Below the pieces are notes generated by a model. It was not told the origin of the DNA. It did not search any database and was given only the letters and a program-made list of their open reading frames with translations. This document shows, in pieces, positions 8,472 to 18,200 of a DNA stretch of 64,000 bases. Origin of the DNA: Lysinibacillus sphaericus OT4b.31 (lineage in GTDB: Bacteria; Bacillota; Bacilli; Bacillales_A; Planococcaceae); the NCBI RefSeq assembly GCF_000392615.1, contig NZ_KB933398.1, positions 2,678,602 through 2,742,601 on the forward strand. Direction: 5' to 3'. Every line of letters starts with the position of its first letter. Position 1 is the stretch's first letter. Made by a program: the position numbers and the translations under genes.

Positions 8472-8576
8472 TGGAGCACAGGCGGCGACTTCTGCGGGAA
8501 TAGCATGAGCTGAAGCCCCGCAAGAGCTTAGCGACGAGGAGACTGAAGCCGTGCCCGCGAAAAGCGTCCGCCGTAA
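8472..8576. repeat. Dispersed GC-rich Bacillaceae repeat, able to fold
   Basis: About 105 bases much more GC-rich than the surroundings. It carries the features of a widespread Bacillaceae repeat (GGCGGCGACT ... GCGGGAA ... AGCGACGAGGAG ... GTGCCCGCG ... GTCCGCC). The ends are partly complementary (GGCGG and CCGCC; GCGGG and CCCGC), so it would fold into a long hairpin. Recognition of the family is from memory; copy number cannot be tested within one window, where only this copy was seen. Confidence 0.65.
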
Positions 8577-8608
8577 CGGAAATCAACGGCTTCATATAGA
8601 TACTTCTC

Positions 8609-10114
8609 TTATTTCATCTTTAGCTCATTTTTTTTAGTAAAAATAAGCAATAATCCAAACAGATAATAAATAACACTTGTCACTATGACACTATAAAATA
8701 ACACAGAGATTGAAGTCGGCCCCCATACTTTAATAAATTCCCAAGGCAATCCGTCGAATAAAATCTTTGGGAACAGTATCAAGAGTGTCAAAATGGCAGC
8801 TACAATTAACGAATGTATGGAAAGTAGAAAAATCCTCTTTGCGCTTAAAGATACTCTAATGCGTTGCTTTCTATAAAATTTTCTCGCGATTCTTAGCGAA
8901 AAAATGCTGAAAAATGCACCGAAACCAAAGATCGTAATACAAATGATGGTCACGATTTTATCCAATTTTTGATAGCTGTCGGAATGATTATTGTTAACAT
9001 TTCCCCCTTCCCATAAATCCATCACGCCTTGACCTATAGCTGTTGTAAAGCTCGTATTCATATTGGACAGTATGGCTACGCCTAATTGTTCATCAGGCTG
9101 CATGATGAAATACGAGGTAAATGTTGGATTTTCTCCGGCATGGAGGATATATTGTTTTTCGTCTTTTTCCATAACGCCCCAGCCACTAGCATAGTATGTA
9201 TCCTTATCGAAAGGCTCTACTGATTGATCAGGGATATGCGATTCTTGAATGATTTTTTTGCCAATAGGATAAATTTGGCTGATTCCTAACTGTAAGTTCA
9301 GCCATTTTGCGATATCATTCGTATTGCTGACAATATACCCAGCTGGTACATTTCCACGATAAATCGGTGGCGTGTATGTTTGCTCCCGCATAAACCCTCT
9401 TTTATAACCGGTTGCCATTTCTGTTGAATTCACTTGTTGAAGCCCAACAAAGGAATCATTCATATCGACTGGCTCTAAAATCTGCTGTTTTATATACATT
9501 TCATAGGGCTGTTTTGTTATTTTCTCAATAACAAGACCCAATACATCGTAATTAATTGTTGCGTATTCAAATGAACTGCCAGGTTTACGATTTAATTGTT
9601 GATTTAGTAATGTTTTCACAGTCAACTCAATAGCGTTATCCGCTGTACTTTTAGGGATACGAGCTATAGTGTTAGAAGCTATCCCACTCGTATGGTAAAG
9701 TAACTGATTGATAGTAACCGTCTGCACATCCCCATTATATTTTAGCTCTAACCAAGGAATATACTTTCGGACATCGTCAGTTCGTGTTAACAAACCTTCC
9801 TTTTCCAATTGCAGAATGGCTAGCCCTGTAAATGCTTTCGTCGTGGATCCTATTTCAAACAATGTATTAGAAGTGACGGGTGTTTTTTCCTTTACATCAG
9901 CGTATCCGAAGCCTTTTTGATAGACCGTTTTCCCCTTCTCTACAATAACTAATGATAATCCTGGAATTTTACTAATGGCTCTTTGCTCTTCAACAAATTG
10001 TTCAATCTTTTGAATTTTTTCTTTCGAGTCCGCGTACGCTATTTTTGGTAATAATCCATTAAATATTAGAATCATAGCAAGCATAAACATAAACATTTTT
10101 AATGATGATTTCAT
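8609..10114 (-). CDS. Membrane-anchored beta-lactamase-family serine hydrolase, ClbP-like architecture
   Basis: A 501-residue protein of the class C beta-lactamase/S12 peptidase superfamily. A signal peptide (about 1-28) is followed by an extracellular catalytic domain with the SxxK pair Ser90/Lys93 (GSTTK), Tyr184 (in FEYATINY) and HAG at 325-327, then three membrane helices (about 386-408, 428-448, 466-493). The ATG at 10114 is supported by AAAGGAGAAACTAAA. Length, order and the three C-terminal helices match ClbP, the periplasmic peptidase that removes N-acyl-D-Asn from precolibactin. Many Bacillus serine hydrolases share a broadly similar layout, so specificity is unproven. It lies 2.2 kb beyond the PKS-NRPS genes on the same strand. 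Confidence 0.8.
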   Translation of the reverse strand: MKSSLKMFMFMLAMILIFNGLLPKIAYADSKEKIQKIEQFVEEQRAISKIPGLSLVIVEKGKTVYQKGFGYADVKEKTPVTSNTLFEIGSTTKAFTGLAILQLEKEGLLTRTDDVRKYIPWLELKYNGDVQTVTINQLLYHTSGIASNTIARIPKSTADNAIELTVKTLLNQQLNRKPGSSFEYATINYDVLGLVIEKITKQPYEMYIKQQILEPVDMNDSFVGLQQVNSTEMATGYKRGFMREQTYTPPIYRGNVPAGYIVSNTNDIAKWLNLQLGISQIYPIGKKIIQESHIPDQSVEPFDKDTYYASGWGVMEKDEKQYILHAGENPTFTSYFIMQPDEQLGVAILSNMNTSFTTAIGQGVMDLWEGGNVNNNHSDSYQKLDKIVTIICITIFGFGAFFSIFSLRIARKFYRKQRIRVSLSAKRIFLLSIHSLIVAAILTLLILFPKILFDGLPWEFIKVWGPTSISVLFYSVIVTSVIYYLFGLLLIFTKKNELKMK

Positions 10115-10336
10115 TTTAGTTTCTCCTTTGGATTTACACGTTTCAACTAAGTATTGCTGGTTACAAGAAAAAAATTTCTTACAACATCGTTTAATATAAC
10201 AAGCAAATAATACCGAAACCATCGTTTTACATGACCAAAAACGATACAACATGACAATTTTGTCACATAATGTTGTTCTGTTATCCTGTAGTTAATTCAA
10301 TTTGTATAATGGCATCACTTTTCATTTCAAAGATAG

Positions 10337-10625
10337 AAAGCAGGTAAGAATCGTTTCAAGGAAAAAGTATCGTCTGAAGAGATAAGAAAAAATATTATAG
10401 CGGAAGGAAAAAAAGAAATAAGAGAAACATACGAAGAAGGTTTAAAACAGGTTATTGATATTTATCGCCTATCAGAATTTTTATCGAAAAAACGTAAGTG
10501 TTTGGAAAAAATCAGAGACAAATAGCAAGATTACCTTGACAGAAGATTCAATAAGTAAGATAAATGTTCATGTACATAAAATTAATCCTGGTCGTAAAAC
10601 ATTCGATGAAACACTTGATAAATAG
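10337..10625 (+). pseudogene. Frameshifted small gene of unknown family
   Basis: One frame reads a coherent charged helix (EEIRKNIIAEGKKEIRETY and onward) up to about 10490; after a single-base shift another frame continues coherently (SKITLTEDSISKINVHVHK) to a stop at 10625, just before a terminator. No start codon or ribosome binding site is visible at the 5' end. It therefore looks like a truncated, frameshifted gene. Family not recognised. Confidence 0.45.
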
Positions 10626-10635
10626 CTATAAAAAG

Positions 10636-10672
10636 ACCGAGTACTCATAAATTATAAGTACTCGGTTTTTTT
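10636..10672. terminator. Bidirectional terminator
   Basis: A perfect 10-base stem (10636-10645 with 10657-10666), an 11-base loop and T7 on the plus strand; the minus strand reads stem followed by CTTTTTA. It serves both the plus-strand pseudogene and the converging small gene at 10645. Confidence 0.75.
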
Positions 10673-10830
10673 ACTTCATTGGATGTCTTTAATGTTTTAT
10701 CAATATCCTCAATCAACCTGTCCACTTGTTCTTTTGTAATTTTAATTACATATAACTCTGTGCTTTCCCCATTATGACGTCGCTTCTGGTGTTCGGGATA
10801 TTGATATTCAATTATCGTATCTTTCTCCAT
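10645..10830 (-). CDS. Small hypothetical protein
   Basis: A 61-residue charged soluble protein with a predicted helix near its C-terminus (TKEQVDRLIEDIDKTL). Family not recognised. The ATG at 10830 follows AGAGGTGATTTT, a good site; the longer frame to 10917 has no such site. Its stop codon lies within the terminator hairpin, which is unusual but compatible with termination. Confidence 0.5.
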   Translation of the reverse strand: MEKDTIIEYQYPEHQKRRHNGESTELYVIKITKEQVDRLIEDIDKTLKTSNEVKKPSTYNL

Positions 10831-11112
10831 AAAATCACCTCTAAAAGCTATGTTCAATATAAAGTATAACAAACTTTCAATAAAAAGGAAATTAACTAAA
10901 TAGTTTTTCCTTCTCAAAAACAGAAAAAGAAAACGAATAAAAATCTTATTAATCAGTTGAAAGGAAAAAAGTAGTTGAGCAAGTAGATTACGTTTGAATA
11001 TAAGGTTAAACTTATATGATTACCAATGATGCTCGATTTCAACAAAGTAACGAATATACAGGGATAAAAGCCCATTCGCTACATTAAATGACCGATCAGT
11101 AGACTTTAATGC

Positions 11113-11616
11113 TTAAGAATATAGTTTCATTATTTGTTCATTCATCAGCATATTATTATCTGCTAAATCAATGAAATATGGTAATTGCCATTTTTGAGTA
11201 GTTACTGCTTGCTTATTGGTTGGTTCATCCCAACTTGGATAGACTCTGATTGCCATCTTGCCCTTTTTATCTTTTGTTTTTAGAATACCTTTTTTCATCA
11301 GAAGTTCTTTTGGGAAAACAAATTGACCGACCTTTTTATTTTTAAAGGTAGTGATAACTAGTAAGTCTGGGAAGTCTTTATAATGATATGCTTGATTTTT
11401 ATTGCCGTCATCCTTCTCCCAAAAAGCGACAAATTGTCCGATTTTGGTTGGCGTTATTTTGGCAACCCTAAAGCGAATTGTTTTCAAATTTAAAGTGAAT
11501 TTCCCTGCCCCATATTCTGAATTTTGTTGTTCTTCTTGAATATTGCTGATCATTAGGTTATTTGGTTCGTATATCTTATTATTTGTAAAAGTTACTGCAT
11601 CATAAAATCTGCTCAT
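11113..11616 (-). CDS. MepB-family protein
   Basis: A 167-residue protein resembling MepB, a family found beside the mepA multidrug-efflux genes of Staphylococcus but also common alone in Bacillaceae. Typical features are the central VAFWEKD and KNQAYHYKDFPDLLVI segments and the C-terminal WQLPYFIDL. MepB proteins look like PD-(D/E)XK-related or DNA-binding domains, but their role is not established. The ATG at 11616 follows AAAGGAGA; a longer frame is unlikely. No mepR or mepA is adjacent. Confidence 0.75.
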   Translation of the reverse strand: MSRFYDAVTFTNNKIYEPNNLMISNIQEEQQNSEYGAGKFTLNLKTIRFRVAKITPTKIGQFVAFWEKDDGNKNQAYHYKDFPDLLVITTFKNKKVGQFVFPKELLMKKGILKTKDKKGKMAIRVYPSWDEPTNKQAVTTQKWQLPYFIDLADNNMLMNEQIMKLYS

Positions 11617-11804
11617 GGTGTCTTTCTCCTTTGTTAATAGTACAAGACAGGGCCTTCTCTTACGTTCAAAAAAGCACCGCAAACTACTAGTATACTATAA
11701 TACTGTTAGTTCACGGTACTGTGATTCACCGTATCTAACGCTCACTATACTTAAACTGTCAGCTGCTATTTTGCCCTTAAAATTATCCATAATTTAACAT
11801 TTTT

Positions 11805-11834
11805 AAAAAGGCCACTTCCATTTAGAAAGTGACC
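11805..11834 (-). terminator. Minus-strand terminator
   Basis: GGTCACTTTC pairs with GGAAGTGGCC (arms 11825-11834 and 11810-11818), followed on the minus strand by T5. It lies directly downstream of the uvrX fragment and may be its original terminator. Confidence 0.55.
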
Positions 11835-11959
11835 CAAAACAGGAGAGTTTTTTTGTAAGGCTAGATTAGCTTTACACTACTATTACTATGCGATGAAAGC
11901 TATTTTTGACTAGCCTTTTGTCTGAGCAATAGATTTTAAAAATAAAAAAGTAGAAACAA

Positions 11960-12089
11960 GCATCGAGATCTAATGCTAGTTTAGCCATCAACATGTTTGG
12001 TCCCATGCCAACCGCAGACGGAATGCGAAATTGAGAATAAATTAGCATTTTGAATTTCCTTTGCTGCCTGTTCAGGTGAACCCCAAAGG
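11960..12089 (-). pseudogene. Frameshifted internal fragment of a second uvrX-like polymerase gene
   Basis: Reading the minus strand from 12089 gives LWGSPEQAAKEIQNA and then, one base out of frame, SQFRIPSAVGMGPNMLMAKL up to LALDLDA. The intact UvrX encoded at 39.6-40.8 kb has the same run (LWGSPEETAKEIQRA, then VPSAVGMGPNMLIAKL). Both ends of the gene are missing. The DNA is clearly related but well diverged from the intact copy, so this is an old paralogue, not a recent duplication. It lies just downstream of the biosynthetic cluster. Confidence 0.8.
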
Positions 12090-12162
12090 CTTTGCTGTAT
12101 GTACTCCTTTTGTTGTGTAACATTAAAAAAACAATCTAAACACCCATCATAAAAATCGAGGG

Positions 12163-12278
12163 CACTGAAAAAGTCCGAAATTAAATTTAAGCAGTGAAAA
12201 GTTCGATTGAATCGAACTTTTCACTGCTTTTTATTATATGGTTCTAAGTCAAATGTTTCATTTTTGAGGCACCCCTAC
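12163..12278. repeat. Hairpin element, possibly an IS end or MITE, and terminator candidate
   Basis: The core is a perfect 20-base inverted repeat (12189-12208 and 12210-12229), beginning AAGCAGTG and ending CACTGCTT, followed on the plus strand by TTTTTATT. The flanks carry related ends (GGGCACTGAAAAAG at about 12164 and, on the other strand, GGGTGCCTCAAAAATG near 12275). It could be a solo element, or the terminator region after the last cluster gene. Copy number outside the window is unknown. Confidence 0.45.
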
Positions 12279-12325
12279 TGAGAGATGAATAGTTCTATTA
12301 TTTATATTCGCTATTTAGTTAAATG

Positions 12326-13081
12326 CTATTTTTTTACTGCTTCATACGTAAATACCTCAGAATCATTCGTTGGATATTTATTATATTCGTAATCTGAAGA
12401 AATCGTAACATCTTTAAATCCAATATCTTGTAAAATAGCTCGAAACTCTTCTACTCCATACCACTTTAATGGGAAGATTTCTAACTCAGTGTCAATTAGT
12501 TTAGTATTTTGCCATTTCTGATATTTATTATGCGTAGTAGTAAATTGATTAATGTAATCCACATCCACTAATACTTCTTCCAAAGTTATAGAGTCACCGT
12601 CTTGATTCTTTAATACTCTAGTCGCAAGATAACCTTTCTCAAACGACTCGGGAAGGAAAGTATCCACTATTAAACGGCCTCCATCCTCTAAGTGATCGTA
12701 AAAGCACTTTAAAGCATTTAAAGAATCTTCTCTTTGATGCATTAATAGGAATGATCCAGTCGGAATAATAATTGCTTCATATTTTTGTTCCAATGTAAAA
12801 TTGCACATATTTAATGAATATAGATTTGGTGAAAGCTCTCTTTCCGCACAATTCTTTTTACATAAACTTAACATGTCATCGGAAAGATCAAAACCTTCAA
12901 TGTTTAGCCCTTTTTGCAGTAGAGGTATTAAGATACGTCCATTACCAACAGCAGGCTCTAATATTCTTCCCTTAACACCTTCTAACCTTTTTAGATAATA
13001 CTCTACATCACCAAATGATTTACCAATATATTTATCTATATCGTATACTTCTGTGGATAACCTTCCGTAAAAACTAATCAT
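12326..13081 (-). CDS. Class I SAM-dependent methyltransferase, last gene of the PKS-NRPS operon
   Basis: A 251-residue Rossmann-fold methyltransferase. The SAM-binding motif I is LEPAVGNGRI (about residues 41-50), with the acidic residue of motif II in GFDLSD; the MCNFTLEQKYEAIIIP segment gives the following strand. The substrate is unknown; it could N- or O-methylate the cluster product. The gene starts 14 bases after the aminomutase stop, with AGGAGAATAGAG before its ATG, so it is almost certainly co-transcribed with the cluster. A small-molecule methyltransferase is more likely than an rRNA or DNA enzyme, but only by context. Confidence 0.75.
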   Translation of the reverse strand: MISFYGRLSTEVYDIDKYIGKSFGDVEYYLKRLEGVKGRILEPAVGNGRILIPLLQKGLNIEGFDLSDDMLSLCKKNCAERELSPNLYSLNMCNFTLEQKYEAIIIPTGSFLLMHQREDSLNALKCFYDHLEDGGRLIVDTFLPESFEKGYLATRVLKNQDGDSITLEEVLVDVDYINQFTTTHNKYQKWQNTKLIDTELEIFPLKWYGVEEFRAILQDIGFKDVTISSDYEYNKYPTNDSEVFTYEAVKK

Positions 13082-13095
13082 CTCTATTCTCCTAA

Positions 13096-14484
13096 CTAAA
13101 ATTTTTTTATTTTCTGTGCTTGTAGTAATTTCTTTTGTTTTAAAAGATCCCTATTTTCTCTTTTATCCTTCAAAGTCTCCGCTCCCTCTTTTTTATATCT
13201 TTCCCTTAATTTATATCGGCGAAGATTTTTTGGAATTAGACTTTTAGAAGGCTCAGGCGCTAGAAGCTTTGAAACACCTGTGGATTCATATGATTTTAAA
13301 TCATAAACTTCAGAAAAATAACTATCTGCAGTACCTGGCTCATAGTTCTTTATTTCTGGATAAGAAGAAATAACGCCTTCAAAATTTCTTAAAACAAATT
13401 TCTCAGGACTCTGAGAAATTATATAATTTGGTTGTAAAGCAATCTTCCCACCACCGTCTGGGGCATCTACTACGAATGTAGGAACAGCATAGCCGGAAGT
13501 ATGCCCTCTCAAAGATTCAATTATTTCCAATCCTTTAGAAATAGGCGCTCTAAAATGACTAATACCTTCTGATAGATCACATTGATAAATATAGTATGGT
13601 CTAACCCGGGTTTTGACTAAATCATGTACTAATTTTTTCATTATCGGAACACTATCGTTAATGCCCGTAAGAATAACAGACTGATTCCCAACTGGAACTC
13701 CAGCATCCACTAATTTTTCACATGCTTCTTTTGCTTCTTCAGTTAATTCCAATGAAGTATTGAAGTGTGTATTTAGCCATACAGGATGATATTTTTTAAA
13801 AATATCACACAATTCGTCAGTTATTCTTTGAGGAAATACTACTGGTGCTCTAGTGCCAATTCTAATTATTTCTACATGCGATATTTCTCTTAAATTACTT
13901 ATAATATACTCAAGTATTTTGTCGTTAATTAATAAGGCATCTCCTCCTGATAATAGAACGTCTCTAATTTCTTCATTATTCCTAATGTAATCAAGAGCTG
14001 TATCAAGTTGCTTTTTAGGTACTGCCATTCCCACCTGTCCAGAAAACCTTCTTCTAGTACAATATCTACAATACATGGAGCATTGATTGGTAACTAAGAA
14101 TAATACTCTATCTGGGTATCTATGTGTTATGCCTGGTACTGGCGAATCTTCATCTTCGTCCAATGGATCTTCTAAATCATAGTGGCTCTTAATAATTTCA
14201 GCAGATAAGGGTACAGACTGCATACGTATTGGACAACGTACATCATCTGGGTTCATTAAAGATGCATAGTAAGGAGTTATATTCAAAGGAATCGTTTGTA
14301 GAGAAATTTTTACTCCTTCTTCTTCTTCAGCAGTCAAGTTTACAACCTTCTTTAAATCATCTAAAGTTTTAATAGTATTCGTTAATTGCCAATGCCAATC
14401 ATCCCACTGCTCTTGGGTAACATCTTTCCAAAGTTCAATTTCCCGATAATGTCTTCTTTCTCCTGGTTTAAGTTTAGTCTGCAT
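13096..14484 (-). CDS. kamA: Lysine 2,3-aminomutase (radical SAM), supplying beta-lysine
   Basis: A 462-residue enzyme that converts L-lysine to L-beta-lysine using a [4Fe-4S] cluster, SAM and PLP. The radical-SAM triad is Cys135/Cys139/Cys142 (CSMYCRYC). The PLP lysine is Lys347 in GGGK, and Asp303 (QCDLSEG) and Asp340 (VVDAPD) correspond to the substrate-lysine-binding aspartates of the clostridial enzyme. Length matches the KamA/YodO family. It lies between the thioesterase and methyltransferase genes, overlapping the former by 11 bases, with AAAGGAGGGG before its ATG. No beta-lysine acetyltransferase (ablB) follows, so osmolyte synthesis is unlikely and a precursor role for the NRPS is favoured. 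Confidence 0.9.
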   Translation of the reverse strand: MQTKLKPGERRHYREIELWKDVTQEQWDDWHWQLTNTIKTLDDLKKVVNLTAEEEEGVKISLQTIPLNITPYYASLMNPDDVRCPIRMQSVPLSAEIIKSHYDLEDPLDEDEDSPVPGITHRYPDRVLFLVTNQCSMYCRYCTRRRFSGQVGMAVPKKQLDTALDYIRNNEEIRDVLLSGGDALLINDKILEYIISNLREISHVEIIRIGTRAPVVFPQRITDELCDIFKKYHPVWLNTHFNTSLELTEEAKEACEKLVDAGVPVGNQSVILTGINDSVPIMKKLVHDLVKTRVRPYYIYQCDLSEGISHFRAPISKGLEIIESLRGHTSGYAVPTFVVDAPDGGGKIALQPNYIISQSPEKFVLRNFEGVISSYPEIKNYEPGTADSYFSEVYDLKSYESTGVSKLLAPEPSKSLIPKNLRRYKLRERYKKEGAETLKDKRENRDLLKQKKLLQAQKIKKF

Positions 14485-15268
14485 AAATCACCCCTCCTTT
14501 AATGTTAGCATAAATTTCCATTAATTCACGACTCAATTCTTTCGCAGGGGCCTCGTTCTCATTCAAGTAGAAATGACCACCTTTGAAATACTTACACTTA
14601 TATTCATTTAGCGTCATTTTCTCCCACAGTTCTACTTCCTCTTCAGGAACTGCCAAATCTTGTTCACCTAACCAAAGCTCCATTGGATATTTGATGAATG
14701 CCTTATCATCAAACCTAAATGTATCAAGTAAATGAAAATCTCTTCCTGTAACATCAACTATTGAATTGAACAGGCACAAGTCAGACTCAAGCTCACTAGG
14801 AACTCCACCCAGCCTTCTAATATCTGATATAACACTTTCTCTCGTTCGCCTCGTAAAAGGAGTCTCAGGATACGTCGCATTATTAGATACAGTTATTGGC
14901 GACCTAGCAGCTGAAATAATTAATTTTTTAATATATTGACTTTTATCATCAAGTAAACTTGATAAAGCATACACAAATAATCCGCCTAAGCTATGACCAA
15001 ATAAAACTGATGGACGATCAATATAAGGAGCTACGTTTTTTAGAAGATATTCTTTTGCTTCACAAAATGTAGCTTGAAAAGGCAAATCATTGGTCATTCC
15101 TCTACCAGGTAGTTCAAATAAACAAACTTCTACTTCTGAAGATAAGTTTCTTACTAAAGGAACCATTGAAAGTGCCGAACCTCCAGCATGATGAAAACAT
15201 AACAATTTTAATTTTGCATTTTGATTCGGGTTATATATTAGATAGCCTTTTTCTTGTTTCATCTTCAC
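14474..15268 (-). CDS. Type II thioesterase (GrsT/SrfAD-like)
   Basis: A 264-residue alpha/beta hydrolase. It carries the family's opening FHHAGGSA, the nucleophile elbow GHSLGG, an Asp in WLGEQDLAVP and the catalytic His in GGHFYL. Such enzymes clear misloaded acyl groups from carrier domains. The NRPS and PKS proteins here have no fused thioesterase, so this one could also release the product; that is inference. The GTG start overlaps the stop of the preceding NRPS gene (GTGA), with AGGTGG upstream, so the two are translationally coupled. Confidence 0.88.
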   Translation of the reverse strand: MKMKQEKGYLIYNPNQNAKLKLLCFHHAGGSALSMVPLVRNLSSEVEVCLFELPGRGMTNDLPFQATFCEAKEYLLKNVAPYIDRPSVLFGHSLGGLFVYALSSLLDDKSQYIKKLIISAARSPITVSNNATYPETPFTRRTRESVISDIRRLGGVPSELESDLCLFNSIVDVTGRDFHLLDTFRFDDKAFIKYPMELWLGEQDLAVPEEEVELWEKMTLNEYKCKYFKGGHFYLNENEAPAKELSRELMEIYANIKGGVIYAD

Positions 15269-18200
15269 AATCTATTACCACCTATTAATTTCATTGCTTC
15301 ATCTACTGTAAGCTCGCCTTGTTTCACTTTTTCTAGTACTTCTATTTTGCTGTAAGATGGAGTCACACTTTCTTGAGTAGGCTTATCCTCTTTTCTAGCC
15401 GAAATTTCTTCAACAAATCGGTTGATCGTTGGATATCTGAAAAGGTCTCCAACCACAAACTCATGCTCAGGCAATACTTTTCTAAGTAAGTTATATAATT
15501 TTAGAGCAATTAAAGAATGGCCGCCTTGATCGAATAAGCTTCGATTTAGTTGAACTTTTTTCCCTAAAACTACTTCCCACGTCTCTCTAACAATATCAAC
15601 TATATCTCCTGATATTGAAATATTTGTAGCTTCAGTTGATTGTTTTAGAAGTGCTTCAGCTTGTTTCTTTAGTGAAACTCTATCGATTTTACCATTCGTA
15701 TTTCGAGGCAACTTTTCTAATGAAATAATTAAATTCGGAATAGCAAAATCAGGTAGTATCCCTGAAATGATACTAGTAATTGTCTCAACACTTTGGTTTG
15801 TTCCACTTATAAAGGCAATTAATTGATTTTCACCATTAGTATTTAGAAGACATGTGACAAAACATTCCATACCTGATTGAAGTGATAACAACGCGTTCTC
15901 CACTTCTCCTAACTCCAATCGGTAGCCTCGAATTTTTACTTGTTGATCACAGCGTCCATAAAATTCAATTACCCCATTAGCGTTTAGCCTAACTAAATCA
16001 CCTGTACGGAAGTATCTAACACCATCTAAAGCATATATATTTGAAGTAGCTAAGCCATCCTCGGTTACGTATCCTTTTGTAACTTGATTTCCGCCAATGT
16101 GTAGTTCACCTATCATGCCAGGGGCTACTAAGTTACCTTTTTTATCAACAATTCTCACAATCGTTCCTGGTAATGGTTCACCTATTGGGCATAGCCCTGA
16201 TTTAGAACTATCGTCATAGTTATTACATTTATAAACTAGCGACTCAATTGTACATTCACTTAGACCATAACCATTATAGAAATTCACACCTTTCCAAAGC
16301 ATGTTACAAATTTCATTCTTTTCTTCGAGTCTGAACGTATCAGAACCTACCACTACCGTTTTTAAATCCTTTAAAACAATCTTTTCTGCATTTAAAAAGT
16401 GGATAAATTCTCTTACTAAAACAGGTGTTGATTCTAGAAATGATATATTATATTTATCTGCTATTTCCGCTAAATATGCCATGTCAATTCTTTTATCTTC
16501 CTCGCAAATGAATAAGCATCCACTAGTAGACCATGCCTTCAATAAATCACCTAAAAAAACATCGGAGGTCCAACTCCCTAGTTGTAGAACATTTTGTTCG
16601 TGAGAGAAATTATAAAATTGCTTCCAGCTTTGCGTTAGTTGAGACAAACCTTCCGCTTTTAATGAAACTATTTTAGGTTCTCCTGTACTACCAGAAGTAG
16701 AAATATAATATGCAAAATCTTCTGAGTTAAACCTGTGAGCCTCGCTCATAATTTCTTTTTCATTAGCACTACACTCGATAATTTTTGAAATGTTATCTAG
16801 AAATAAAGACGTTTTTGGCTGCAATATTTCAAAAGTACGTTTATTTCTAGCATCTGGTGTATTCATATCAATTGCACACCACGCAGCACCTATTGTCCAA
16901 GTAGCAAAAATGCCGATTGCTGTTTCAATACTTTTCTTCCCAACTAATGCAACCGTATCCCCACTCTGTACTCCTTCTTCAAGTAATTGATTTGCCACAA
17001 TATTAATACATTTTTTTAAATCTCGATAACTTAAATTTCTTTGACCGTCTGATATAGCTAAAGAATCTTCCTTGTGACCTTCTAACATGGATTGAATAGA
17101 GAAATTTCCAAAATTTTCAGGTTGTTTTGTATTTAATACATTATTTAGATATAACTCTTCAACTTTCGTTAAGTTCATATTTTTCACTAGCATATTATTA
17201 TAGGTTTCTATATTTTCAAATATATACTCAAGGGAATCGAGTATTCTCATAAGCTCCATTTTCTCATAACGATGCTGATCCCAACCTAATCTTAAAAATA
17301 ATGAATTTTGGGTAATATCAAATGTTATCGATAAAGAATCAGAGCTCGTTCCATATTGGTGAACTAAATCACCATTCTTTTTTTTATTTAAACTTCCTTT
17401 AAAGTTTTGAAAGATAACAGACGTTTTAAAGATTTCTGAATCTCCAGATACCCCTCCAAATTGCAACAATTTAGAGTATGGAACCCCGCTGTTTTCTGAA
17501 ACATCTTGTAGATAATCCATTGTCTGCAAACACACTTCTTTTAATGTCAGTTCATCTTCAATATCTATTTTGACTGGTAAGGTGTTTATGAGCATCCCGT
17601 TCATATCATTCGACTCTATCAATTGATATGGTCTTAAAGCAAAGGTTGAACCTACATATAGTTTATTTGTTTGTTGATAACGATTTATCAACACTCCCCA
17701 TATTGTTAAAGCTACACTTGAAGTTGTAACCCTATTTTTTATACTGTAGGCATGAAGGTTCTCTGCCGCTTTCTTACTTAACTCTTTATCTACATACATG
17801 AATAATGGCTTTTGATCAACATGTTGTGATTTTTCTATAGCCAGTGTTTCTGCTTGAGTTAAATCACTTAAAACATTTTTCCAATACTCTTCTAGTTCTT
17901 TTTTGTACGCTGAATCACTAATATAGTTTAAATAAGGTTCTATATCCGGACGACTTTCTAATGAAGTTACATCCTTGTTTAATAACTTAAAGAAATCTTC
18001 AAACGTTTGGGCAATTGACCAGCCATCCATTATGATATGATGATGCACCCATACTAATAAGTTTTTAGTTGGTTTCCAGTTATGAACGATGTAAAATTGC
18101 TGAGATTTATCCAACATAGAATGTTGTAGCCTAGCAATCTTACTTTTAAACCAATTCTCTATATTTAAAAATTCGTCTTTAATTGTAAGAAAGTTAACCT

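Noticed and set aside
11113..11616. MepB-family gene as part of a mepRAB multidrug operon
   Set aside because: No MarR-type mepR or MATE-type mepA gene is adjacent.
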